64,000 nucleotides of DNA from the NCBI GenBank assembly GCA_028583605.1, contig CM053327.1, positions 18,587,629 through 18,651,628 of the forward strand. The letters are read 5' to 3'. The notes below the pieces were generated by a model. It did not search any database and was not told where the DNA came from. It saw only the letters and a program-made list of their open reading frames with translations. This DNA comes from Dastarcus helophoroides (Eukaryota > Arthropoda > Insecta > Coleoptera > Bothrideridae). Positions within the stretch are counted from its first letter, which is position 1; the number at the start of each line of letters is the position of its first letter. The translations under genes and the position numbers were made by a program. Positions 25,046-34,847 of the stretch are shown here, one piece after another.

Positions 25046-26640
25046 TATGACAGACAAATCTCATGAATCTTTATCATTGCAGCATCAGATAAACTTATAT
25101 CATTGTCAGTTTTACAAAGATGCTAAATTACAGTGACTGGTACAGTAACAATAATAATAATATGGAATTTCTGGTCACTTATGCGTTTTGTTTAGAAGCC
25201 ACAATCTGTAAAAATAAAATATTAAATAATAACTTTTTTCAAAACAGCAATAAAAGTACATGTTTTCTTTCCCCTCTCAGTAACTCAGATATTACTATAC
25301 GTTTATTGGACTTTTGATTTACTTTTTATCCTCTCTATACTTCATTTGGGTGCCTTACCAATCACACTGCATAACCTAGACAGTTACCTAATAATTTTTT
25401 GTCGGCTACCTCAAATTCAAAATTTATAATTTTTAAATGTGATCTACTCAATTAATTTTCTTAAACAAAATTGCCAAAAAGCTGCTCCTGATCTCTTGAA
25501 GATAAGGATAAACACTTTCTAAATATTTCTAGACCGTTTAGGTTATTGCCTCGAACTTCGAACAGGAAGGTCATCGAAAGCTTTTAAAGTTAATTCACTT
25601 TTTACTTCGCTCTCATTAGCTGTTGCTTTAATTATTTTTCATTCGCTTAATTAATTAACTTCATTTAAAATAAACGCATCTTCTGCCGTTGGATAAAAAT
25701 TAACTTGGAATAGCCTGTTTATTCTCTGAAAATTAGTTATTGTGCCTAAGTAAGTAGTGTGTCCCACTGGATGTGAAATAACATGGGTATCCTCGTTATT
25801 AGTGGAGTTAGGAAGTCGGCTAAATGGGCAAAGTAGTGTGAAGTTTTATGCCTAGCCTATCAACACGCCTTTTAGAAAACAATTAAATACCGGCTTGTTT
25901 AGATTTTATTATTAAAAAAGTGAAAAACGTCATTTTCTAATATACTATTAGTGATCCTTGCAAATTGCTTAATAAAGCAGAAGGGAGTCAAGGTAGGCGT
26001 AATATTAATTTGGATGAAGGGGGTGACTTGTGACAAAATGTGGTAAGTGGTATCATGGGGTTAAAATTATGCGAAAATAGCGTGACGTATTATATGGATG
26101 ATTCCTATAAGGCAGCAATCCCAAATTTAATAATTCAGTGGACAAAGAGTAGATTTTTTTATAATAAATAAAACAAAAACATTTCAAAATAGGTAAAAAA
26201 ATATAATAAAAAAGTTTGGGCAGTTATGGGAACTGCCGACAGTAGTGAAAACTTAAAACTGTAATATAACAATGTTTTTTTTTTAATTTTCAAATTGTAA
26301 TATCAAAAGTAAAAATTTTATAATTTGTAAATTAAAATTATTATTTTTAGTTTTAATATATTTTATATTTGTACACGATCTAGTCTTAGATCTTGTCTAT
26401 TTTGGGTTACTACATTTAAAAATCCTGTTACACTTTCTAAATTTTATATTTGCATAGCAAATTTCAGGATATTCAAAAAGATACGTTTTCAATGTAGTGA
26501 TTTTTCGTATTTATGTATACACTTTAATTTAAATTATCTCAATACTGCAAATAATGAGTTATTACAGTCTTGGTTGGATGAGCCGACATGAAAAATATGT
26601 AGAATTAATTTTCAAAATTCAAATATATTAAAACAATTTC
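25046..26640. other. AT-rich sequence, no gene seen
   Basis: No coding, RNA or element signature that I can support. Confidence 0.45.
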
Positions 26641-26935
26641 ACCTTTATATATCTATTAGATTATCAGGCAAGTTTAGCTTTCACTTCAATAAGCGGATTT
26701 GGTGTAGCGGTGGAGCAATTGCTTAGAGCGTCGCGGGTCCGAAGTTCGAACCGCGCTGCCAATCTCACCTTTTATAAATTCTATTGCGGAATCTATTCAT
26801 AGGTACCCACGAGACATTAGAGCATGTCAGAAAATCAAATTATTGTTATTGGTAACGCAAAACCATTCGTTTGTCCCCTATTTTTATCCGCTCAATGCGC
26901 CTAAAGAAGTTTTCATTTCAAAAAAATAGAAAAAT
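26640..26935 (+). mobile_element. SINE-like repeat with tRNA-related head
   Basis: Bases 26698-26765 contain a polymerase III-type A box (TGGTGTAGCGGTGGAGC) and a B box (AGTTCGAACC). CGCGGG and CCGCGC flank the T-loop region. The cloverleaf is imperfect: six extra bases (TCCGAA) sit in the T arm and the acceptor ends pair poorly. I therefore call a tRNA-derived SINE rather than a tRNA gene. The downstream part, GGTAACGCAAAACCATTCGT through CTAAAGAAGTTTTCA, recurs at 41624-41700. That second copy also shares the upstream TTAGATTATC(A/T)GGCAAGT but lacks the tRNA-like segment. Confidence 0.65.
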
Positions 26936-27384
26936 AAAAAGATATCTATTAAAATTCATTTAAATAATATTGCCAAGATACGTGTAGGCTTTGTTAAAGT
27001 TAGAAGTACTGCTATTGGACTACTAGATCAACCTACAAGAGCATGTCATCTCTTACATGTTCAGAGGGTGCTAGATTCGTGAAACACACATCCTAAGTTT
27101 TTTGTAAACTAAATAACATTTTTCGAAGGTTGATTCTTAAAAAAGTACATTAGTGAAGCCAGTCAGAAGGTGATTTCAAGCCTTCATTCATGAATGATTG
27201 CTTATTTCCCTTAATAAACACAATTATTGGTCTTTTGTCTTTGGCCGCTGATTTTGATAATTTTATATTTTTGATCATAGGATTATTACAGTGGGATGCA
27301 AAAGTATAATTAAATGGCTTTCCTATTTTAAAGCAAATAGTTGAGGGAGACTTGCTTATAGTTTTATATTAAAATTTAATTGAT
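26936..27384. other. No gene seen
   Basis: Short AT-rich spacer between repeats. Confidence 0.45.
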
Positions 27385-27525
27385 AACGAAGGCTTCTACG
27401 GCCAGAGTCAGTACAGGATATACTTCTTCTGGGATTGGACCGTGTTAAAGAACTACTAAGTGTTCGACCTTTCGCCCACCATCGTTAGGGGCTTCTTCAG
27501 GAACAAAGAAACAATAAATGAAAAA
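27385..27525 (-). repeat. Family A repeat carrying the CTGAAGA / GAAA motif
   Basis: On the minus strand, TTTCTTTGTTCCTGAAGAAG leads into CCCCTAACGATGGTGGGCG, AAAGGTCGAACACTTAGTAG, ACACGGTCCAATCCCAGAAG and a terminal TGGCCGTAGAAGCCTTCGTT. This is the clearest single-copy version of family A. Stem II-like pairing GCCC/GGGC sits between CTGAAGA (27498-27492) and GAAA. Confidence 0.75.
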
Positions 27526-29160
27526 TGAAATACAAGGAAATATACATGGAAGAAGTATGAAATTTAATTATTTAGCGCGACCTTGAAATTTTCAAATGCC
27601 GTAATAATCCTTATGAGGCATGGCATAGTTTCTTTTTAATAAAGCTCTTCAATACCATATGCATTGCAATTATTAAGTTGATAATTACAGAAAGATTAAA
27701 GCGTTACAAGGTAACATCAGGCTTCTGTGGAGTAAGATTAATTATGAATAGCTATTTTTGTATGATAATAGAATAAGCTTTTAACAGTTAATTAAGCCAT
27801 TGTTCAATGAAACAAATAAAACAACTTTATTTTCATAATAGTTACAGTTCAACTTCAGAAAACAAGTACTATTATGAATAGATATCATAAGTTATAGAAT
27901 CGATATAACGATAAATAACAAAATAAAATATAAAAATTCCAGTAGGAATAGGAAATCGTGTGTTATTATTCGTTTTCTCTTTACAGGCGGCAGCTAATCA
28001 GTCATCTGTTTGACAGTTTTGATGTCATCTCAGTGATTGCAGATTGAATTAAAAATATTTTGTTCGGTTTGAACATAACCTCCATCCAAAGCTTCTATTA
28101 AACTTGTATGTTCAGTTGCTCATTCATTAAAGTAGAACATATTAGCAGAAAATTATATTTTTTTCAGTATGGTATTTGTTTTGTTCTTGTTTGCGTTTGT
28201 AGGTTAAAATATTACTTTTAATAAATGTTTAACAACATTTGATTTACTGGATATTTATTTCTATAGCAAAAAGACCTTTGTATCCAGTATGAATATTATG
28301 TGATTTCTGGAATATGTTGCCCACATACCAGTTCGATAAATTCAATTTGTCAAATTTCTTTTTGGTATAAAACTGTGAGCATTTTTTATGATCATATTTA
28401 ATGAATAAATATTTAAAAGAATTAAAATTTAAAAAAATATATAAAATTGCATGCAAAAAAGCAGAAAGTATTTAATCAACAAAGGGGTATGATAAATAAC
28501 TTCCGTTCGGTCGTCTTTTAGACCAAATGAATGAGTAGTGAGAAGAAATGCACTCGATTCCTTCGTGTGTTAAAAAAAAGGTGCAAAATATAATGTGATT
28601 TCTAATGACTAATGTATTCTTGACACTTGCATCACCTACTATAATTTTTTTGTTTAAAAGTAACAAGTTACTTTATTTAATCCACTTTCACACATTTGAA
28701 GTATGGCCTGTCGTATGCCAAATTAATCAGAAAAATATTCTGAATTCGAAAAGAATAAAATTCATTTTAACTTCCATGAGAAATAATAAAGTTAGTATAA
28801 TTTTCTATGAGTTTATTTTAGAAACAATTAATATACCGACTATTATTTAAAATTAATTTTTTTGGATCTGTAGTTTGTGTTTTTCTTATTTAACTTTTGT
28901 AAACAAAAATGCTTTTGAAGTGCTTACAGCAACGTTGAATGACATTTCTACTCCTTCATTTTTAATACATTTAAAAATATGGAGTGATAGAGTTACAAAA
29001 GTCTGTCATTCGAATCTGCAGCAAGAAATAATTTGACCTTTTTTAATACTTATATCAAAAATATTGCGTTCCTATTAATAAAATGTATTATATTAGATAT
29101 AATATGTATGTAGGTAATTCAGAGAACACATTTTTATTTAACATTTGTCTTGATTTTTTT
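27526..29160. other. AT-rich sequence, no gene seen
   Basis: Only short, low-complexity ORFs on both strands (up to 81 codons). None is recognised. Confidence 0.45.
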
Positions 29161-29164
29161 ATAC

Positions 29165-29605
29165 TCTTTTTCAATTGAACTCAAAGAAAAGCAATTCGCC
29201 TAATTGATGACGAGAGTTTGACCGATTCTCTTGGAACACTAGAGCACAGGCGGATGGTTGGTGACTTATCTCCTTACCATAAGTACTTTCATGGTAGATG
29301 CTTGCAGAACTAATAGGATTGATTTCCCCAAGGTTAAGAATTTTGAGGCATACAAGACAGTCGGAGACAGCAAATTCCTGTGCGGTCCAGCTTAACACGG
29401 TGATGACTTCTGTCTACGGAAACTTTTTTTTCTATAGAACTTCCAAGCCGTGAAACTCGTTACCGAAAGAAATTTTTTTCAAAAATTACAACTTATCCTT
29501 GTTTAAGAAGCCATCGCCATGTATCCTTATTTCCGCATTCTACTCGCAATGCTTTGAAGGCATAATGAGGTTGTCCTTTGCGAGTGGATTAAATTTAAAA
29601 AAATA
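29165..29605 (+). mobile_element. Jockey-type LINE 3' fragment, second copy
   Basis: Starting at CAATTGAACTCAAAGAAAAG, the plus strand parallels 15.12-15.55 kb. It encodes RKAIRLIDDESLTDSLGTLE and RRMVGDLSP, then decays through frameshifts. The nucleotide match resumes with GACAGTCGGAGACAGCAAAT and TCCTGTGCGGTCCAGCTTAA. The final shared block is AACTTATCCTTGTTTAAGAA to CGAGTGGATTAAAT. This is a shorter 5'-truncated copy of the same LINE family and has no coding capacity. Confidence 0.85.
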
Positions 29606-29689
29606 CGTCGTATGATCCGACTTTTTTTCGATCTATCCTTTAGTCTCGTCATGGTCGGATTAACGGAGTTCTAACTGTATACCAATAAA

Positions 29690-30035
29690 ATTACAACCAG
29701 AAGTACGATGTTATCCTAAAGATTTTCCTAAAGGATTACAAAGGTGTCTGTATAAGGAAACTTTAATTTTCTTGTATCCTGGATTTGTATCGTAGCAAAT
29801 TCCATTGGATACATGTGCCCTCGGCCCGACATACGCTTAGGTATGTTAAAAATAAAAAATAATTTTAATTGCATCTTCTGTAATGAAATAGTGCAAGTGT
29901 GCTTTCCCTAAAGGGTTACAAAGGTTGCTGTGTGAGATAATTTTTCTGTTCTTGTATTTTAAATTTGCGTCATAGCACGTTATATTAAATTCAAAAGTCT
30001 TCGGTACGATATGCGCTTACGTGTGTTATAACGAT
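29690..30035 (+). repeat. Two diverged tandem units ahead of a hammerhead-like site
   Basis: Unit 1 (about 29.70-29.85 kb) and unit 2 (about 29.88-30.03 kb) share CCTAAAGGATTACAAAGGT / CCCTAAAGGGTTACAAAGGT, TCTTGTAT, ATCGTAGCA / GTCATAGCA, and CTCGGCCCGACATACGCTTA / CTTCGGTACGATATGCGCTT. The offset is about 177 bp. The hammerhead-like motif follows unit 2 only. Tandem arrangement of ribozyme-bearing units is known for Penelope-like elements and for some satellites. Confidence 0.65.
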
Positions 30036-30038
30036 TGT

Positions 30039-30081
30039 ACCATACTGATGAGGCCAAGGAAGGCTAAAACCGGTATATGGT
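30039..30081 (+). ncRNA. Hammerhead-ribozyme-like motif, probably inactivated
   Basis: In order: stem I 5' strand ACCATA (30039-30044); core CTGATGA (30045-30051); stem II GGCC (30052-30055), AAGGAA loop, GGCT (30062-30065); the position that should be GAA reads AAA (30066-30068); stem III ACC/GGT (30069-30074) without a loop; A (30075) at the cleavage position; and stem I 3' strand TATGGT (30076-30081), which pairs perfectly with ACCATA. A loopless 3-bp stem III is what dimeric hammerheads of Penelope-like elements and amphibian satellites use. The G12-to-A change and the G-U pair closing stem II suggest a dead copy. Confidence 0.7.
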
Positions 30082-32449
30082 TGTGGTTGTGAATATTTCC
30101 AATTTTTCGCATGTTCACCCTATTTCACTACAGAACATTTTAATATAAATCAATGAAAAATTCTTCAAAAAACTATGGTTTTTAAATGTTTTATTTGACC
30201 TCAAATCAAGTTAAAGTTGATTTCTAAAAATATTTCAGTTTCTTTTAAATGGAATCGAAACGAATTGGAAATTTAATTGCTTCTTCAGCGAACTATTCTT
30301 AGCAGTTAAATTCGGCACTACTTTGCCCATTTAAGCTTCTTTAGATCTTGTACCTCTAAGAGAATTCGAGATCCCTCTAGTCGAAATTAAATTTGATTTA
30401 CTTTGTACAAAACGTAATAGAAGTATTATTTTTCAAAACAATATTAATAACTCAAATTGTGCCCTAGTTCTTGTAGCACTGCCCTGATTGCTTGGACAAA
30501 CAGCACAAAACAACTTCTATAAAATGAAAAGAGAAACCTTTTGGTTAAATGGATTTTTTTTCAAACCAAAGCGAATTTCATTTGAGTGATCCTTCCTAAA
30601 ATCAACAGGTTTCTATTCTCAGACATTACGAATAGAGAGAATCCGAAAACTCTGTCAAGAATTTCGTCCTCCACCGTGGAAACACACAGAGTATCGGAAG
30701 GAACATTCGTTGATTTTGAATGGCTGATTTTGGAGTTTATGGCAATTGCAAGATGTAAAGCAAAAGCATTCTTTAGAGAAGGCTCTTCACTATCCAAGAA
30801 ACTTGCAACTGATTTGGTGCAAATTTACTGGAGGTATAACTTGAGGCGAAAACTCGAGATTTTGGCATTTCGCGATATCAAAGCAAACTATGAAGACCCA
30901 AGGATGTGCAACAAGGCTAGTATCTGATTTGAAAATGTTTTTTCTTTATTTATTGAGATAAGATTTCGTTATATTTGCTGTTATTTGTTGAATACTTTAT
31001 AAACCAAAAGGCAATTATTGGATACACGAGATCAGATTTCTGTTTATCTTATTCCGTAAAACCTGTATAGAATTTTGAAACATTATACTGATGCAAATGA
31101 ATATATCATCAAGGCTTTATCACTTGGCAATTCAATATTCAATCGACATCTTTAAAAATGATGCATAAAATATACCTACGCGAATCGTAAGTAGCAAGAT
31201 ATTACCTTATCGTTCGGCTACATCGGCATCGTCTTGCGATCCGAATTTAGAGAGTGTGAGAAATAGGGGTTCGGATGCATGACTACGGCCATGAGGGTTG
31301 AAGCAAAATTGGGTTAGATATTAATGTCGTTGAACCGGGTGGTGACGTTATAATTTTTTTTGCCCCTTTTTAATAAATCTACCGCGATATTAAAATAACA
31401 AGTTATATTAGGACTTAATTTTAGCTCACGCAATTTAACTGCTCAATTTGTGAAATATTTAGGGTCGATGTGTTTGCTCTAATATTTAATATGAACTAAG
31501 GGATTCGTCTAAGCTGTTTGCATATATAAAATTTCATTATCTTTAGTAACTATGTAGTTTTATGTTGATATTTAATTTAATAAGGTTGGGACAAATTTTA
31601 GTACCCATTGAATAGTTACAAAATCTTGAATATTCAAGCACTGAAAATAACGAGTGGATTTTTTTTCTAATGCATGCAATTTTCTTAAAGGGATCAAGTA
31701 AATTTAATGAGCGTCCTTTAAACCAGTTTGGATATTTCAAGTCATTAACTGAAATGCATTTATATGAGTTACATAAAATAGTTAGGAATTGGATTATGAG
31801 TTTATTTCCAATGTTAGTAATACATTTTTAAATGCAATTACTGAGTTAAATTTGTAGTGTTTCACTAGTTTTTTTAAATTCAATGATGTCAAGACGTAGA
31901 ATGTCCCCCCTTGTAATAAGAACTAAATTAAATATAGTTTTTGAATTGCAATTATGCCGAGATCTATATAATTGTATTCGAATAATAAAACAACAATAAT
32001 AATAGAAGTGATAGGTTTTTTACTTTAGAGGAATGATTTTTAAACTCCTAGGGACCTCATAAAAATAAATCCAGAGGTGACAAGTCCACAATCCAGAACA
32101 AATGTTCAAATCAGTGGAGGGAGCCTTTTATGGAAGAGCTCCATTAGTTGCATTATTAACTGTCGTTGAGATCCTGTTTAATAAATAATTTTGATTAATA
32201 GAAAAAAAACACAAAGGACTCGTTGTCTCACTGCTAAATTACATATATTTCCGTCAACTGGGCTCTATCTGAAATACTGTCATATTTATTACACTTATTT
32301 AGATTTTTGATTGAGAAGAGAATAACTTTACAAGTATTTATGATTCATGATATTTTCAGCCTAAAGTAAAATATGTTATTAGTGTCTGAAATTCGTACAA
32401 TAACTAGTTTATGAATCAAACAATTGAAGTATGAAAAGTTATGTATAAC
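30082..32449. other. No gene confidently recognised
   Basis: AT-rich. One 113-codon plus-strand ORF (30586-30927, listed separately) is the only notable frame. Confidence 0.4.
30586..30927 (+). CDS. Unrecognised ORF, possible exon or element fragment
   Basis: The frame is open for 113 codons, starting at a non-ATG ATT-type codon. It includes FSDITNRENPKTLSRISSST, then FVDFEWLILEFMAIARCKAK and DLVQIYWRYNLRRKLEILAF. The peptide is of ordinary composition rather than low complexity, unlike most ORFs nearby, and the local G+C is slightly raised (30.60-30.91 kb). I see no family motif, splice sites of convincing strength or poly(A) signal. It could be an exon remnant, part of an unrecognised element, or chance. 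The 78-codon minus-strand ORF overlapping it is taken as the shadow. Confidence 0.2.
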   Translation: MILPKINRFLFSDITNRENPKTLSRISSSTVETHRVSEGTFVDFEWLILEFMAIARCKAKAFFREGSSLSKKLATDLVQIYWRYNLRRKLEILAFRDIKANYEDPRMCNKASI

Positions 32450-32525
32450 TGTTTAATCTTCTATTAAACAGATTTTAAATCATTTGTATCTTTATTTGTA
32501 AGGTGTCATTTAACCTGACACACTT
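32450..32525 (+). repeat. 76-bp direct repeat, left copy
   Basis: Identical to 34025-34100. It contains two perfect inverted repeats: GTTTAAT-CTTCT-ATTAAAC near the left end and GTGTCA-TTTAACC-TGACAC near the right end. It starts TGT and has ACACACTT at its end, so a short LTR-like boundary is possible but not proven. Confidence 0.9.
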
Positions 32526-32660
32526 CAGAAAAGTTAGGGATAAGCGATCGGGAAAGTGAAGTGAAGTCGTTCATTTTTTTTAAAAAAACACAACTTGGAG
32601 AAAAACTCTCCAATAAAAAACACAAATAAAAACAAAAAAGGAAACAAAGGACATTCCACT

Positions 32661-33734
32661 ATGGCAGTCATTAGTAGGAAAATGTCGGAAAAACTAATCG
32701 AACAAGCAGTAAACATTGAAGCACTGCAAGAAGAAATGGACTTTGCCAAAAATGTGACGCATGGATGGAAGTATGTTCAAGGAAATATAAAAGAACTATG
32801 GGCAGTAGTAAATGAAGGAGACCTAAAATTGAGGGTGCATCCCGAGGCAAACGAAGAAATAAAATATTTCAAGGAACAGTGGCACAAAAAGATATCGCTG
32901 CAAGTAAGAGATATCTTGTTTAAATTAAATGAGAAAATAGAAGACGAGTCAGCTAGAAACACAGAAACACCAACGATTACAACTCCGATAGGCCCTCAAG
33001 TCTTATCCGATGAAGGACCCACGTATAAAGAGATCCAAAATTATGTACATACTTTGGCAAATGGCATAAAGAAAATTGTGAAGAAAACGAGTGAAGGCCA
33101 AAGTAAAGAAAAGAAATTAGCAGAGGAACTGGAAGCTAATTTACAAATAGACCATAACCAGCTGGACGAAATGGTATGGATTAAAAGTGAAATTGAAAAG
33201 CACATTCCCGAAATGCAAAGAAGAGAAGAATCAAGGAAAAGTACAACTTCAATTTCAGGAGGACCAACATGTCAGTGGACAACTATCCAAACCGTGAAGA
33301 GAGGAGAGGTTCCTGCATTCTGCGACTCTTCTCAAAATGCGAGAGGGGCAGTCATTTATCAAAAAGTGCAACCTGAAAGAAGGAAGGAGAAAGGTACACA
33401 GATAACTACAACGTTAGATTGGCCTGCAAAAAGAAGAAAAGACGCGCCTGATGAAAAAGAAGAGTTGGTGAAAATTCTCACTCTAAAGAGATCAGGAGGG
33501 GTGGTCGTACAAAGATCTACTTTAAACTTCGCCAGGAAGAAAACGCAACAACACCGACAAGGCACAAGGCAAGAAAAGTTACAAGTGACTGGGTCGATGG
33601 AGGCAAATTTGACTAAGTCAAAGGAACCCACAACCACATCAAGCTCCCAAAAGCAACCAGCACCGGTCAAGGGGACAGGAAAACTGAAGATGAGAACATT
33701 CAAACAGGCTCTCCAGGAGGATCCTCTTGACTAA
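32661..33734 (+). CDS. Intact 357-codon ORF of unknown function between direct repeats
   Basis: The first ATG of the frame is at 32661 in a good context (CCACTATGG). The frame is open 22 codons further upstream, but without an ATG. TAA is at 33732-33734. The protein is hydrophilic, rich in Lys, Glu, Gln and Thr. The N-terminal half (about residues 1-185) is helical and coiled-coil-like (EKLIEQAVNIEALQEEMDFA, then EELEANLQIDHNQLDEMVW). The C-terminal half is basic and Ser/Thr-rich with little predicted structure. Only two cysteines occur, so there are no zinc knuckles; I see no transmembrane segment or enzyme motif. Helical N-terminus plus basic C-terminus resembles Gag- or ORF1-type RNA-binding proteins of retroelements, but I cannot place it in a family. 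Codons are richer in G/C than the flanks, and the frame is undamaged among decayed neighbours, which suggests a recent insertion or selection. Confidence 0.7.
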   Translation: MAVISRKMSEKLIEQAVNIEALQEEMDFAKNVTHGWKYVQGNIKELWAVVNEGDLKLRVHPEANEEIKYFKEQWHKKISLQVRDILFKLNEKIEDESARNTETPTITTPIGPQVLSDEGPTYKEIQNYVHTLANGIKKIVKKTSEGQSKEKKLAEELEANLQIDHNQLDEMVWIKSEIEKHIPEMQRREESRKSTTSISGGPTCQWTTIQTVKRGEVPAFCDSSQNARGAVIYQKVQPERRKEKGTQITTTLDWPAKRRKDAPDEKEELVKILTLKRSGGVVVQRSTLNFARKKTQQHRQGTRQEKLQVTGSMEANLTKSKEPTTTSSSQKQPAPVKGTGKLKMRTFKQALQEDPLD

Positions 33735-34024
33735 AATAAGTTAAGTTCATTTAAATATATAATTAAAAGGGTTTTTGTTTTTTGTAATTGGGTTTTATAA
33801 TTAAGGGATTAAACAATTAAATCTACTAACCTACAATATGTAAAATAGGTCAGTTATGTTTACTAACATTATAAATAAGTAAATGAGCACAATACTGTTG
33901 TCAGCATTTGTTATAGTGGCAATGCCCCAGGAAACCAGAAGTTCAACAATCCACGGCTTAGGATGAGAAATTTCTGTTGAGCTGAGCGTTTGAATAGATC
34001 TTTAAACTTGTCGAGGCGGCAATA

Positions 34025-34100
34025 TGTTTAATCTTCTATTAAACAGATTTTAAATCATTTGTATCTTTATTTGTAAGGTGTCATTTAACCTGACACACTT
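34025..34100 (+). repeat. 76-bp direct repeat, right copy
   Basis: An exact duplicate of 32450-32525, about 290 bp after the ORF stop. Spacing between copies is 1575 bp. The bases just outside the two copies (TATAAC on the left, AATTG on the right) do not form an obvious target duplication. Confidence 0.9.
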
Positions 34101-34847
34101 AATTGTTTTCCAAATTCGTCAATTGTTTTGATTTCTTCATGTAATTGTTTAAAATTTAACAAATTCTCATTAATCAGGTTTATGAAAATTATTGCAAGGC
34201 TCAACAGAACGGTTAAACCAGCGACTGCCAACCGGTGCATTTTGTTAAATATGCATGCCATATGATTATAACATTAATTACTTAAAACTTGTTTAACATC
34301 ACATTTTAAATTGTCATAGTTCTTAGATTTTTAACTTTTAATAAAATTAGTATTGATCGAATCGTCGTTTCAATTACTCGAATCCTAAACAATAACTGAA
34401 TGATGTGAATTCTTGTCTAAGATACGGTATGTCAGCTGATTTGTGAAATATTGCAAGTTCGTATTTATCTTCATTTTATTATTTCTGCCGCAAATTGAAT
34501 TTTAAGACATAGGTACAATATAAATAGAATTGAATTAAGATTTTAATATAACCTACTTTTCATAAGCTCAAAATGGTTATTTACACGATATAAAAGAATA
34601 TATTTGCAATTTCCTCTGTTTCTCTGTTTATCCAAAAATAATTTGAGAACATCTAAATCGATTTCTATAGAACCTTTAGAATGTATTTTTGGACTTAATT
34701 AATTCTGGGTTTTATTTAATTCCAAAGGTCACATAAATCATTTTGTCACGAATATCATTTTATAAAAATAATTATTAGATTTCCTTAGGGGACGTAAAAA
34801 AAATAAGTATAATACAAACGAGCGATTACTTTTTTTTTCAGGTAGTG
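34101..34847. other. No gene seen
   Basis: AT-rich spacer without recognisable features. Confidence 0.45.

Noticed and set aside
26698..26765. A functional tRNA gene
   Set aside because: T arm has an insertion and the acceptor ends do not pair properly; better read as a SINE head.
33359..33703. 114-codon minus-strand ORF inside the 32.66-33.73 kb gene
   Set aside because: Shadow of the intact plus-strand ORF; Cys/Phe/Val-rich composition is typical of antisense of a Lys/Glu/Thr-rich frame.
32450..34100. Calling the ORF unit a definite LTR retrotransposon
   Set aside because: No protease, RT, integrase, clear primer-binding site, polypurine tract or target duplication; the repeats are far shorter than usual LTRs.
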